Source: Nectonema munidae
Lineage: Eukaryota; Nematomorpha; Nectonematoida; Nectonematidae
Reading direction: 5' to 3'
DNA length: 64,000 bases
NCBI GenBank assembly: GCA_030549495.1
Contig: JAUIRK010000069.1
Span: forward strand, 620,001 to 684,000
Shown here: piece after piece, positions 33,771 to 45,150 of the stretch
Position numbering within the stretch: position 1 is the first letter of the stretch
How the letters are laid out: each line of letters starts with the position of its first letter
Translations under genes and position numbers: made by a program
Notes under the pieces: model-generated
Databases searched by the model: none
Seen by the model: only the letters and a program-made list of their open reading frames with translations
What the model was told of the DNA's origin: nothing

Positions 33771-33978
33771 GTGAGTAAGGTTGGTTAGGTACTGGATTTC
33801 AATAACTCAAGGTCTTGGGTTCGATCCCGCATCAAGCTCATCTTTCTCATAGTTCGATACAAACGGCGCAATTGTGCCTTCTCGATGAAAACACCCCAAG
33901 TACCCTTACCTTATAGCGAATCATTATGAAATGTGACTGACCTTGGAAGACCATTTGAAATCATAACGTTTGATGTGG
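33771..33978 (+). repeat. tRNA-derived SINE, copy B with 3' extension
   Basis: Head GTGAGTAAGGTTGGTTAG, box B GGTTCGATCCC, body to AGTACCCTTACC, then a 3' part with GAATCATTATGAAATGTGAC and ending near GTTTGATGTGG. The whole unit including the 3' part is repeated inverted at 60437-60651, so the 208 bp unit is probably close to the full SINE. No terminal tail or target duplication was identified. Confidence 0.8.
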
Positions 33979-34578
33979 TTGGCATTTGAGTATAGATGTA
34001 ATAATAATGGATACAGCAATTTTCAATAGCACGCTTTGTTAATTTTTCTAGGTGTTTATTTGGTTCAGTTTTGTATAATCTGTTTCTCATACAGTTAGAC
34101 CTGTTGAAAGTTCGGTCCTCAAAATATCCATACCAAGACTGGGAGTGGACCATCTATAGTTTGAACCGGACTGAATCGGAATATAATATCCAAGGACGAG
34201 ATCGAACCGACCTATAGAAATTAAGGACTGCGACGAAGTGAACCACTAGGACCAGTTTTAACCAGTCCTGAACCAGAGCGTGGGGGCAAACTCACCAGAT
34301 TTAGAAATTGAACATTGTAATTTTTTATTTCTTATAACATTCATAGCCTTAAAAAAGAAACTTTAACGTCTGCCTTCTGAGCAAAAAAGATGACAATTTA
34401 TAGAGAAAAATGTACAATTTATTTTTGTAACGGTTTTGAAGACAGGTGATAGATGTCGAGTTAGTTTTTTTAAGAGATTTATTTTCACGTTTAAAGCTAA
34501 AATTTTAAATCGTCTCTATAAAGCCTTTTTTTCAGATACGATTATCGTGTTAGATTAAACAAACACGATTTTATTATA
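33979..34578. other. Unassigned stretch
   Basis: Repeated GGACCG and GAACCGGAC-like motifs between 34090 and 34290 suggest the end of a small DNA element, but no paired ends were found. The remainder is AT-rich. Confidence 0.3.
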
Positions 34579-35585
34579 CAATGCCGTGCAAAAATATTGG
34601 TCCACAACTGAGAAGTAAATCCTTTGAAAAATCACCATCTTTCATAATTAAATGTTTCCGAGGTAACGTTCGTTAAACCTCTTTCCTTTAGGACTTAAAA
34701 CATATTTGCATCCATAAGAACAAAACGCAAGTTTGTTTCATCGTTGAAAATAGCTCTTAGCCTAACAGACATACTCTAAATTACTTTTTCGTTTGTCCAT
34801 AATAATCTTTGTTTAATTGAACATTTGTCAAAGCTGATTTTTTAGCTGAAAAGCAAATATTGAATAATTTGCATATAATGAAACATTTCATGATTGATTA
34901 TTTTCATACATCACTTGTTTTGTAGACAAAATAATAGGAGTTATTAGGATGTTCTTAATATTTTTTGTACATCTTTTAAACCAAATTTTGAGAAATACTG
35001 CTTTTTGCCTTATTTGCAATAGTTCCTGTACTTTTACATTTCCATAAATTTTAAGAAATATTACTTCTAGATAATCCGAGCAATTTAGTTATAGCTCTTT
35101 GACTTCTATTCATTAACAGAGATACGACTTTAGCTCTTAACCCGTTAACGACCAGAATAATCAGACGATATCTAATATAAAGCAGAAGATTTGATTTAAA
35201 GGGCTTTGATAAACGCAGACGATTTTATTTTTGTAAAGTCGACTATAGTCGACATTGGGCGTTAACGGGTTAATTCTATTTAAGGCATAAATGATCAAAT
35301 CGAAAAACTCAAACAAACAAGAGATTTTATGATTAAATTATAAAGACAACTTGAATATAAATAAATGATTTTTTATAAAAATAAAAAATATGTAGATGAA
35401 TAAAGTTCTCTGGCCGAAAACTTTTGAAGAGCATATTTAAAAAGTAAACTGCCTAATTTAAAATTTTTACAAATAAAAAAAAGTATACTTATATGTACAT
35501 ATTTTTAGAATTTAGTTCCAAAAAAATATTTTAAAAAATAATATAGTTTTTAGTCGTGGACCAAAAATTTTCCACGCAGCCACTT
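34579..35585 (-). mobile_element. Tc1-like transposon, internally deleted
   Basis: A 1007 bp element flanked by TA (34577-34578 and 35586-35587). Ends are inverted: GTGCAAAAATATTGGTCCAC at the left and its diverged inverse GTGGACCAAAAATTTTCCAC at the right. On the minus strand parts of a Tc1 transposase remain: a helix-turn-helix stretch (about 35050-35135) and the first catalytic Asp in IFNDETNLRF (about 34735). It is shorter than usual Tc1 elements (about 1.3-1.6 kb) even though it carries a 129 bp piggyBac-like MITE, so much of the gene is lost. Confidence 0.78.
35141..35269. mobile_element. piggyBac-like MITE nested in Tc1 element
   Basis: A 129 bp unit flanked exactly by TTAA (35137-35140, 35270-35273) with inverted ends CCCGTTAACG and CGTTAACGGG. 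ATCAGACGATATCTAA inside is identical in the 41772 copy. TTAA duplication plus a CCC start is the piggyBac signature. It interrupts the Tc1 helix-turn-helix region. Confidence 0.9.
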
Positions 35586-35587
35586 TA

Positions 35588-36057
35588 TGACTAAATATAT
35601 GTTATTAGAGAAGCGAGCTCCACAAACTAATTAAATGAGGAAAAAGATAGATGTTTTTTTGATCTGGAAGAAAAATGAAAAACATAACTTCTCTTCAAAA
35701 TGCAAGTTTTTTGTGTTATAATCGAAATGAAAATAGTTTTGAAATTTCCCATTTGTAGCAAAGCAGTATTACATATTACTATTTATTAAGTCTAAAATAT
35801 CTCGATAAAATTTTTATTGATGATATATCAATACCAATAAATTTTGCGCCCATGGCAGGCAGCACCTCGCGCCCCATTTGGTATGTTTTTTTTAACATAT
35901 TTTAAATAATATAGTTTTTTAAATATTCAATTTTTAATATTTTTAATTCAGTTACTTATTTTCGAACATTATAAAACGTCTACTTTAGTGAATAAACAAA
36001 ACATAGCGAACCCTAAAAAAAACATTGCACGTGATTTTAAGAAGAAAATGTACTTAC
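35588..36057. other. AT-rich stretch, likely intron
   Basis: Nothing recognised. It lies directly after the GTAAGT donor of the minus-strand exon at 36058-36300, so it is probably the start of that gene's next intron. Confidence 0.35.
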
Positions 36058-36300
36058 GTCCTACTAATATTATTGGCTGCTTGGACTACCTTATCAAACC
36101 TAGTTGTAGACACAATAAATTTTTTAGCTTGGAAACCAGCGTCTTCTTCTTCTTTGTTCTCTTCATCTTCAGCAGTGTTGCTTTCTTTTACATCATCTTC
36201 ATCAGAATCATCTTCCTCTTTCTTAAGAGTGCGCATACAAGTCAAATTAAAAGTCACATTGAACCCTTCAAAGACGAGTGCATCAAGAAATGAAAATACT
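36058..36300 (-). CDS. Candidate internal exon, acidic unrecognised protein
   Basis: A minus-strand stretch bounded by a TTAAAACAG acceptor and a perfect GTAAGT donor; 243 bases give one leading base, 80 codons and two trailing bases, with no stop. It reads VFSFLDALVFEGFNVTFNL, TCMRTLKKEEDDSDEDD, a Glu/Asp-rich stretch, then AKKFIVSTTRFDKVVQAANN and ISRT. The sequence has coding composition and an acidic, probably disordered loop between two ordered parts. I do not recognise the family. The matching exons upstream and downstream were not found. The acceptor lies only 33 bases from a hAT-type insertion. Confidence 0.6.
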
Positions 36301-36332
36301 CTGTTTTAATTATAAAAAATTTCCATTGCAAA

Positions 36333-37005
36333 CATGGTTGTGGAGTCGGAGTCGTAATAATTATTGTTACTCAGACTCCGATTTCATTAATAGTTACTCA
36401 TATATGTTAGATTAAAAAATAAATTCATAGACACTCTTTTTAGTGTGCAAAATTGCAAAAACGCGACATAAAAATGTTTATCATTTTAGTCTCTAAGCAT
36501 TGAATTTTTGCAGCTCATAGAGAGATAAGGTATTGTTTTGTTTTGGATAAAAAGGTTATAGACGATAAATGGAAAATCTTTTTGAAGAGAATGCAAGAAA
36601 GACACTAAACTACGAATACAAACCAATAGAACATAAATTATCTTGAAGAATATAGATCAAACATTTTGCTTGCAAAACAAAGCAGAAATATCTAAAATTC
36701 AGGAAATCTTTCGACGACTATCTAAAATTGACATTTACAAACCACCTTGAAATATGGTACATGTCATCACATTTTTTGGAGATTTATATAATATTTTAAA
36801 CAGAAAAGTTCATGCTGCATAATTATAAATTTTTAGTCAAAGTAGTAAAATTATACATAGGTGGAGTCATTAAGGTTAAAAAAATTATACATAAATAGAG
36901 TTGCAGTCTTAAAAATTACAAATAGGTGAGTTCGGAGTCAGAATCGCAATATCATAAATAAGTGGAGTCCACTTCGACAAATATTTTTATGACTCAACAA
37001 CCCTG
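36333..37005. mobile_element. hAT-type non-autonomous element
   Basis: A 673 bp element with attgcaaa duplicated exactly on both sides (36325-36332, 37006-37013). Ends: CATGGTTGTGGAGTCGGAG at the left, and CAACAACCCTG at the right (inverse CAGGGTTGTTGAGTC). Numerous GGAGTC or GACTCC motifs lie near the ends. It matches the split copy at 28022-29262 in inverted orientation. It lies just upstream of the exon at 36058-36300. Confidence 0.9.
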
Positions 37006-40000
37006 ATTGCAAAAAGAAACAGGGGATAAATTTTCAATATTCTGCTAATTGAAGGGTTAGAGCGTCCGAACCAGTATAATCCGACCAGAGCTAATGGAAA
37101 GCAGAAAATATATCTTAACCCTATTCCTTTATAACTTATATGAATATAATTATTGTGATTAAAATATTTTTACATTAACTGGATAAAGTTTCTCCCAGAA
37201 AAATGGAATTTTTGATTTCGTAAAAAATTTTTTTAACAAGCTTTAAATCCATTATTATCAATAGAACGACCTACAAAAAATTTTTATAAGGAGAAACGAT
37301 TTAAGACAAATATTTTTAATATTTGAAAGCAAATATTATATAAAAATATCAAAACTAAAAATTTTTTGATAATCAATTAAAAAGAAATATAGTAGAATTA
37401 TTAATAGGACACTTTAAAAACTTTATTTAACCAAACGTTTTCGACACGAATATTATTATCAAGGAATGGGAATCTTAAAATAAATAAAAATTCTGTTTTG
37501 TATAAATTAAAAAAAGTTTATATATAGGTAGTTTTCTTCATTAATAAAATAATTGAAAAACTCTTTTGGAAAAATATGTAGTGTTAAAAAATATCCTACT
37601 TAAAAAATTTTCGGCCATTTGGTTCAACTTACTGGATACAATACTGTTTTTCGGCCACTAGAATGAGTAAGAAAGTGGTCCTCTTCACTCGCCCTTTAAG
37701 ATTAGTCGCTAATTAAAAAAGAGAATCTTAATACGTCTGATTATACTCCACACGGTACCTCAATAAGATGAATCATCGGATAAGGGTCGCTTACGCTCAA
37801 CCATATGTTACAAACCACAAAACTAAAAAAATTATGCTAGAATAAAGAGTATTCGGATCTAAGCAACAGCAAAACCAAGAAAATCGCAGAAAAAGAAACA
37901 CATGACAATCCTAGCAGCAGTTATTTATATTGCATTTTTAATAAAGAAAAAATAATAAATGCCCTTTGAGGAGGATTTTATATAAGTTTAGGTAAATAAT
38001 CCAGACTTGCAATCAAAGAGAAAACAGAATCTATATTTAAAAAAAGGTTACATTTTGTATAAAAATGTAATCTTATTAGATTTTTATTTCTATATCAAAG
38101 TTTAGGCCTTAATTATTGAAAACAATGACATGGTAGCAGGCAAAAATAATAAAAATGAAACGTTGTATACCATAGGTTTTTTCTTTTTAAATCTCTTTAT
38201 ATTATTTGAAAAATTAAGTTGATAGTAATTTTGTAAAAACAAATGTTTATCATTAGAAAACACAGAACGAGAATAGAAATTTATTTTAGATAAATTAACA
38301 AGATTAAGCCTTAATCTTGCTCTGAAAACGCACGTTCTTAGGAGAAAAGGCATTGAGGGAATAATTTTTTAAAATAAAAATAGGATAAAAGAGAAAGAAA
38401 AACTAATTATGAAAAAATGAAAAATTGTTCTCCTTTCCAATAATTATTATATTTTAATAGTTTTTTTTAATTCTTTTTATAATTTTTTAATTGTAAATGA
38501 GTTTAATTGAAATATTTTAAAGTTTTTTAAGTGGATATATGTTTATTTAGTTGTAATTAGGTAAAAGACGCAGCTTTATATGGGATATTTAATTTAAATT
38601 TATTGATAATTGGTTTGTCCAAGCTCAAGTTCTTTTTTTTCTTGTATTCCTTGTTTAGATATCAGCAGAATTATGTGATGTAAATTTAGAATAATCCTGA
38701 ATATTAATAAATTGTTTAGTGAGATATTTGGAAATATAGCATAGGTAATGATTGAATCTGTATATTTAGTTGGAGTTATGTCTAAGATAGTTCTTATTAG
38801 GGCAAGAAGTTATAAATGTATGATTTAAAAAGAGACACATTTAAATTAAATTGTGTGCTGTTCCAGAATGATTGAACAACTAAAATGGTAATCAGGTCAT
38901 AAAGGAAAAAACTGTTTTGATTTATTTTTATTAGAAAGATATTTCTAATAAACACATTTAAAGAGAGTAAGTTTGTTGTAAGGATTTTATACTATTCTTA
39001 TATATTGTTATGTTGAGTAAACAAAATGTATTGTGGCTAGGATTGATTGTTCTGATATTTTTGAAAAGGTTATCGACAAATTGTACTGAAGTGAGTTTGT
39101 AGACATATAAAAGGGAAATATGATGAGGAGTGGTATAATGTAGTTTGACAAGATGTACTTATAGTTGTTTTAGAGGCAAAACTTTTTATATTTTTGTTTG
39201 ATAAATTATGCCATCAAAATGTAAAATTAGTATTGTACATAAGTCAATTTTGTTAAGTGATGATATATCTAAAAGTTGTCATGAGGGGGTTGAAATTTAT
39301 CAAAAAAAAGGTTGCCGTCAAATGTAAACGCTACCTAAGCAAACTAATCATTTTGGATTATTCATGAACCTTATTAAGAAGAAGAAGAAGAAGATTTATT
39401 AATTGATAGAATAAAATTGGAATACACCACTAAACATCAAAAAAAAGAATTTAATAAGGAATTTAAAAAGAAAGACATTGCATAATAATAGTTGGGAAAA
39501 AATTCAAAAGGCCTACAAGCCGCTGATATGAATAAAACCCATATTACATCAATGAAATAGAAATACATCATATAGGATATTCATAAAATAAATATTATTA
39601 ATTTTGTTTTCTTTCATTATTAGTAAGAGCGATATCGAATTTTTAAGTAATTTTTTGTCACATAGAGTATTGTCTTCAATAAGTTCAACGTTAAAACTAA
39701 AAAGTACTTACCACTTACATTTTTTTACAACACTAATAAAGAAGGAAGGCTTTATTGTCATCTTAAGAAGAAAAGAAGGTGACACAACATGAATGAAGGG
39801 AAGATATATATATATATTCTTCCTCGAGGCATCAATTATCCTAAAAGATAATCATGGCTAGAACAGACAATTTAGTTTAAAACAAAATTAGCCTTGGTGG
39901 AAAGAATAGAGTGAATTAAGTGAGAACTTAATTGGCAATAAAGAGAACCAGGTGGCGCACCTATCTTCTACCCTCTTTTAAAGTCTTTGAGCCAGCCTAA

Positions 40001-40079
40001 GGTTTTCGAATTCTTGGCACTCTACCTTGCCCATTAAGGATTTTCATGATCATACCGCTCAGCATTATCATTATCGGTG
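37006..40079. other. Long AT-rich stretch
   Basis: About 3 kb without a supported exon. It holds a truncated palindromic MITE (39233-39338), a GAAGAA run (39380-39394) and an (AT) run (39806-39817). Several open frames of 60-83 codons lack coding character. Confidence 0.45.
39233..39338. mobile_element. Truncated Tc1/mariner-type MITE
   Basis: Matches the inner and right part of the MITE at 24610-24774: AAGTGATGATATATCTAAAA, then ATGAGGGGGTTGAAATTTAT, then TTG-CGTCAA-TGT. The left arm is missing and the right end is diverged, so it is an older, partial copy. Confidence 0.6.
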
Positions 40080-41771
40080 GGTTCTTCTTTATTTTTGATA
40101 TTTTTTTGCATAGTAATCATTATTTGATATAGGTAATAATTTTACCTTTGGTACATGGTAGGTATTGGTATGAATCTCATTACCAACTTTCTTTATTTGT
40201 GCATATTTATTCTCGAATCAGCAAATAATTTATTTATCCCTTAATTTAAACTTATTTAAATCATCTTTAATATACACTAAATCTCCAGGTTTCAGCTCTA
40301 CTTTATCTCAATTGCCTTTAAAAGATTTTGAAATGGAAATTGAAAATTTGTTTTTCGAAGCAAAATTTGATGTTCTTTTGCAAAACTTTCATCTTCATAG
40401 AGTATTTGCTAATTGGTTACTTGATCACGCCTGAATATGATTTCTTTAGCAGATAAATTTTGCCTTCTAATTAAAAGAGTTACATTTCGAACTGCGAGTT
40501 ATAGATCAGAGCTCAAAATCTCTTTTTTGGAAGGAAACATTTTTAAATTACTTGTTTCCAATTCTTGAATGGCTTTTACAATGATGGAATTTGAATTCTT
40601 GTTTTTAGTGTCCAATATCAATTTCTATGCCCAAATTTTCAACCAGTTGCCTGATTTGAGGCTTTGAAATGATGTGCTTGCATCAACTCGGATTTTGCAA
40701 TTCTCGCACCTTATTAGAGAGGAATTTACAATAATTGCGATCTTTGTCATCAACTTTTTCACTGTTTATTAAGCCATGATTAACAAAGAAAAAGTTTCTC
40801 TTAATACAAAAATGTTTTGACCATGACGCCTAATGACATCGGCATAGAAGATTTTTCCAGGTTTTTATCCTTTTCAAACATTTTTTCTGGAATAAATTTA
40901 ATTGAATAACAGATGCTGCAGGATTCCTGTATTTTTTCGATAGCTTGATCACTTTTTTAGATTAGCGTAGTTCAAAGCATAAAAATAACGATTGAAAATT
41001 AAATTTAGTTTTGATTTGGGAGGATGATGATTAAACTGGAAATGCAAAGCATGAATTCTCTTTTGACATGACTGTGGATATCGGGAAGAAAAATCGCTCA
41101 ACAGATTGTCGAAACCAATATGACGTATTTTAACTTTGATTCCGCTTAGCGTAGTTAAAAAGGATGAAACTCTTGCTGAGCGTTTATATGATTCAGCGCA
41201 GGGTTTTGTATCTGTTAAATTTTATGTATGTTAACTTTATGGATTCTTTTATGTATGGGGTAAAATAGTTAACTGCTGTTGAGATAGCTAAACTTCTAGT
41301 TCGCATGGTAGAGCCCTGAGGGGGTCGGAAAATTTTGTCCGCACCCGCCCCAACCCGCATTTTGTGAATCTGCACCCGCATTTTATCAATTTGCACCCGG
41401 ACCGCCCCGCAACTATTCAAACTGCGTTGCCCCGCAGCTATTCAAATTGTGCTGCCCGTCCCACCCCGCAAATAATAAAATAAAATATGCTACACCCACT
41501 TCGCATCAAACAACACTAGACCTTTACGCGTGCATTAAAATCTTCGCACTCGTTCTGACTCACTTTTTGTAAGTTTGCGGTTGCTCTAAGTTTCATTTAA
41601 TGAATTTGCACCAGCTCTGCCAAGCATCTTATCAGTTTGTGTCTGCTCTGCCCCGCTCGGCATTTTATCTAGTTTTGTTTCTGCTGGTATGTCTACGCCA
41701 AATCTCAAAATTAGTAATGTTTAAATCTATTTCCTATTATACTTCAAAATCTTTACTAAATAAATGCTTAA

Positions 41772-41901
41772 CCCATTAAGTACAATAGAAATCAGACGAT
41801 ATCTAAAAAAACGCAGACAATTTATATTCAAAATCATTGAAAAAAGCAGACGAAGATGAAATTACTTATGTTTTCAAATAGAAGCATAGGGACTTAATGG
41901 G
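41772..41901. mobile_element. piggyBac-like MITE nested in hAT
   Basis: A 130 bp unit flanked by TTAA (41768-41771, 41902-41905). Ends CCCATTAAGTAC and GGACTTAATGGG are inverted. It shares ATCAGACGATATCTAA with the copy at 35141. Confidence 0.88.
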
Positions 41902-41985
41902 TTAAGATGTTACTTAATGAAACGCTTATGGAAGTGTCTTAAAATTAAAAGTGACTATAACGATCTTTTTAAATACAGTCTAAGG

Positions 41986-42443
41986 CAAAAGTCTCCAAAC
42001 TTTTCAATATAAGGGCTACAAAATACACTTCCCAAATTTATGCGGGCCGAAAGAATAAAATGAAAAAAAAATCTGTGCCAGTAATTCAATTTTGTTGGAG
42101 TATAAACATGAAAAAATTAAAACATATCTTGCAAAAATTTGGGATAAACTAAGTACATTCCTGCATTTAGTTTTATGCAACCAAATTAGTGTGACGAATA
42201 ATACTGTTGTTTTGACTCCAAAATTTCATTAAAACCAGGTATAAATAAAAAAACAAGTAGTAGTAGAAAAATTTTTACTTTATGTTTCATGATTTTTTTT
42301 TAATTTTAAAATTTTTTATCACATTTTAAAGATTTTAAACACTTTAATTCAATTTAAAAAATTAACAAGGTATTGTTTGGTGGACCGGATAAAACTATGT
42401 GGGGACCGGATGCAGCTCTCAAGCAATAGTTTGGAGAGCCCTG
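41986..42443. mobile_element. hAT-type non-autonomous element nested in hAT
   Basis: A 458 bp element. The left end CAAAAGTCTCCAAAC is inverted with the right end GTTTGGAGAGCCCTG. Flanking 8-mers gtctaagg and gtctaaga agree at seven positions. Inner motifs GCGGGCCG and GTGGACCGGA are typical of such elements. It lies 100 bp beyond the hAT transposase stop. Confidence 0.85.
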
Positions 42444-42546
42444 GTCTAAGACATAATAACTTATATACGAAGAAAATTATTACATATGTTATATTTTGCA
42501 AGAGAAAGAGTGGATAAATGAGTAAAAATTATAAAACTAATTTAGT

Positions 42547-43949
42547 TTATTTCAAAGCACTGTTTAAAAACAAAATGTCATTGATGTTACTTGATTTTAA
42601 CGAAGATCTTCTTGCTGATACTAAGTGACAAGCAAGACTAAAATTGCGCTCACTTGTTGCGCTAGTTGCCATAATTGGTAGAATATTTCTAGCAATTTGT
42701 GAAAGATGTGGAGCAATTCTCTTTCCACCAATTTAAAACAGATATTGTTTTAATTTTTTAAGCTGATATTGTTGTAATTCGTTGGACTGAACCTCTTCAA
42801 TTTCATCATCAAACTCATTAACATTTTTTGATTGTGGCCTTTTTGTAGAATGAAATGAAGTTTTGGAGGAAGCTTGAATTCTTTGCCACCCCATTCGTGA
42901 ACAAAGGTTGCAGAGTTGTTTGGAAACATATTTTAAAACAAGTTGCTGATCTGATGCGGAAAGTACTCGCATTGTTTTTTGTTTTGGATTGAAAAAAACT
43001 GCAAGTTTATGAAGCAGACTTGGAGCAAACTTTTCTTTCAATGTTTTTAAACATTTGGTCTTCAAAGAGAGTAAAGCTTCAGTATCACTTTCTTGAACGT
43101 GGCAATGATTTTGCAATTTTGAAATCCATGGGATAACCAAGTGCAAAGTTGGCTTACATTTATCTCCTTCTAAACTTAATGTAGCATTGTAGAAAGGTTC
43201 TAAAAAATTAACTAATTTTTTAAGTAAATCAATGTCAATCAAAGCTATACGCTTTATCTCTTCTGGAATATGATCAATAAAAACACGTCGAATATCATGA
43301 ATACTATCTAAAACTGATTTTAGCATTAAATAGAGAGAATTCCATCGAGTTTCACAAGATTGTTTTACATATTTTGAAGCAAGTTCTGAGTTGAAGATTT
43401 ATTGATGTATCTTACAAGTGATTTACAACTTGTAATAACATATGTAATTTTCTCTGGGCATATTTTTTCGTCAAAAGTATGACGCAAAACAATGTTCAAA
43501 ACATGAGCTATACAATCAAGACGTTCATCATCACGAATTGCCGCAATCATGTTGCTACCTCTATCTGTTGTAAATATAAAAGGGCGAAGTTGTGGTTGCT
43601 CTAGCCCAAATTTAGATAAAGAAGAGAGTATAGCGTCTCTAAGGTTGATGCCCGTTTTCTTCAGTTCAGCGTCAAACTCCTCGGTTGTAACAACGCGGCT
43701 CACAAGAGTCCAATCACAGCTCATGTAGTGCACCGTAATTGTCAAATAGGACCTTTTCTTATATGAGTCAGTCCACATGCCTGAAGTAAAAGCAATTCGG
43801 GTAAAAGAGACAATTTCTTTTAAGGTTTCAGCTAACGTAGTCCTTTCTAATGCTGCACATTCAGAAAGATCTCGACTGACCGTAGTAGGATGTGGTATAA
43901 GATCATTTGCATTCAAAAGTGTTGAACTTTCATGCTGAACTTTGAGCAA
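42547..43949 (-). pseudogene. hAT transposase (Hermes/hobo-like), broken
   Basis: Reads FTSGMWTDSYKKRSYLTITV (first catalytic Asp), DWTLVSRVVTTEEFD, FIFTTDRGSNMIAAI (second Asp) and CIAHVLNIVLRH, then after a frame change near 43370 FLEPFYNATLSLEGD, and after an in-frame TAA at 42733 the C-terminal dimerisation domain IMATSATSERNFSLA, ending at TAA 42547. This is the order and motif set of the Hermes/hobo/Ac hAT branch. The N-terminal BED zinc finger was not found upstream of 43949. Two breaks were seen, so it is not active, but decay is light. Confidence 0.88.
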
Positions 43950-45150
43950 CTATAACAAAATTGAATTTTAACATTAATTATTTTATTTTAAAACTGAATA
44001 TTAACTTTAATTTAGAAGTTCTTTTTTATTAAAAAAGTTCAAAAGGTATTTTAATTATACTTAATATCAAAACAAGTTAATTTTGATTTAAGTGATAAAA
44101 ATAGTATATTTATTAATTCGCTGGGTAGTACCAAAAAACATGACTTTTCTTTTTAATTTGACTCTCATTTTTAAAAAAGTAAAAAACAAATTGATAGCGA
44201 CTTTACAATTAAGTATGCATACAGAGTAAAATGACAAAAGACAACTCGCAGTTACTTGCTTTAAAAATTTGTTACCCTCAAAAATTTTGTCCTGAACAAG
44301 TTAGTAATGTTAAAAACAAATTTTTAAGTCAACATGTCATACTTTGTAATAACTAACAAACATAATTTAGCTCTTTGATTTTTTAAATTTTCATTTCACT
44401 AATCATAACAATTAGGGGTTTTACGGCTTTTTATACATTCTAGTTTTTTTTCAAGCCCCCTTTATCTTAACAAAAATAAGTCAAAAAGCTCGAAATCTAT
44501 GTATACTTTAGAGGCATTGTATACAATCATACTATACATGCGTATACTTCATATAAACTTTGTATAATTAATTTAATTACTATCTTCACCTTTTTTATTT
44601 CTTATTTGCATATTAAAAACATAGGCATTATTCTATTATCCATCCTAAACTGATTTAGAATAGGTAATAGAATAATAATAAATCGGGATACTCATTACCC
44701 ATCCTAAAAATGTTCATCTCTAAAGTTTGTATTGGAAACATACACACAAAAAATACACCTCATTGCACCCCTGTTAACCCTCTCAAGACAAGAATAATCC
44801 GACTATATTAGAAAAGCAGAAGATTGATATATAAAACAGCATGAAAAAGCAAACGATGATAAAGTTGTTTTCTATCACCTGGCACACCTTAGGCATCATA
44901 ATATTCTCTCTTCTCTCACATTCTTATCTGGACAAGGCAATAACTCAAGCACACGACACAAGAAGCTTTTATCTCTATATTGCAAAGCACATGAGACAAG
45001 AAGCTTCTCTCTCTCATTTCTGTCATACTCCATTCTTCTCTAACTCTGAAATCATTTGATCCATCACACACACATGCTTTTTCTTTGTTTCGCAATTTTT
45101 GACATCGCACTTAGCTCTCTATTTCTTTCATTTCATACTAATGTTCTTGC
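43950..45150. other. Inner 5' part of the hAT element
   Basis: AT-rich stretch between the transposase and the GC-rich end. It holds the left end of another piggyBac-like MITE (TTAA at 44774, then CCCTCTCAAGACAAGAATAA) without its right end. A BED finger exon may hide here but was not recognised. Confidence 0.45.

Noticed and set aside
33771-33850. Possible tRNA gene
   Set aside because: Boxes A and B are present, but no complete cloverleaf can be drawn and the unit is repeated with a shared non-tRNA body, so it is a SINE.
35988-36309. Two plus-strand frames of 94-101 codons
   Set aside because: Opposite the minus-strand acidic exon; Ser/Phe runs mirror Glu/Asp codons.
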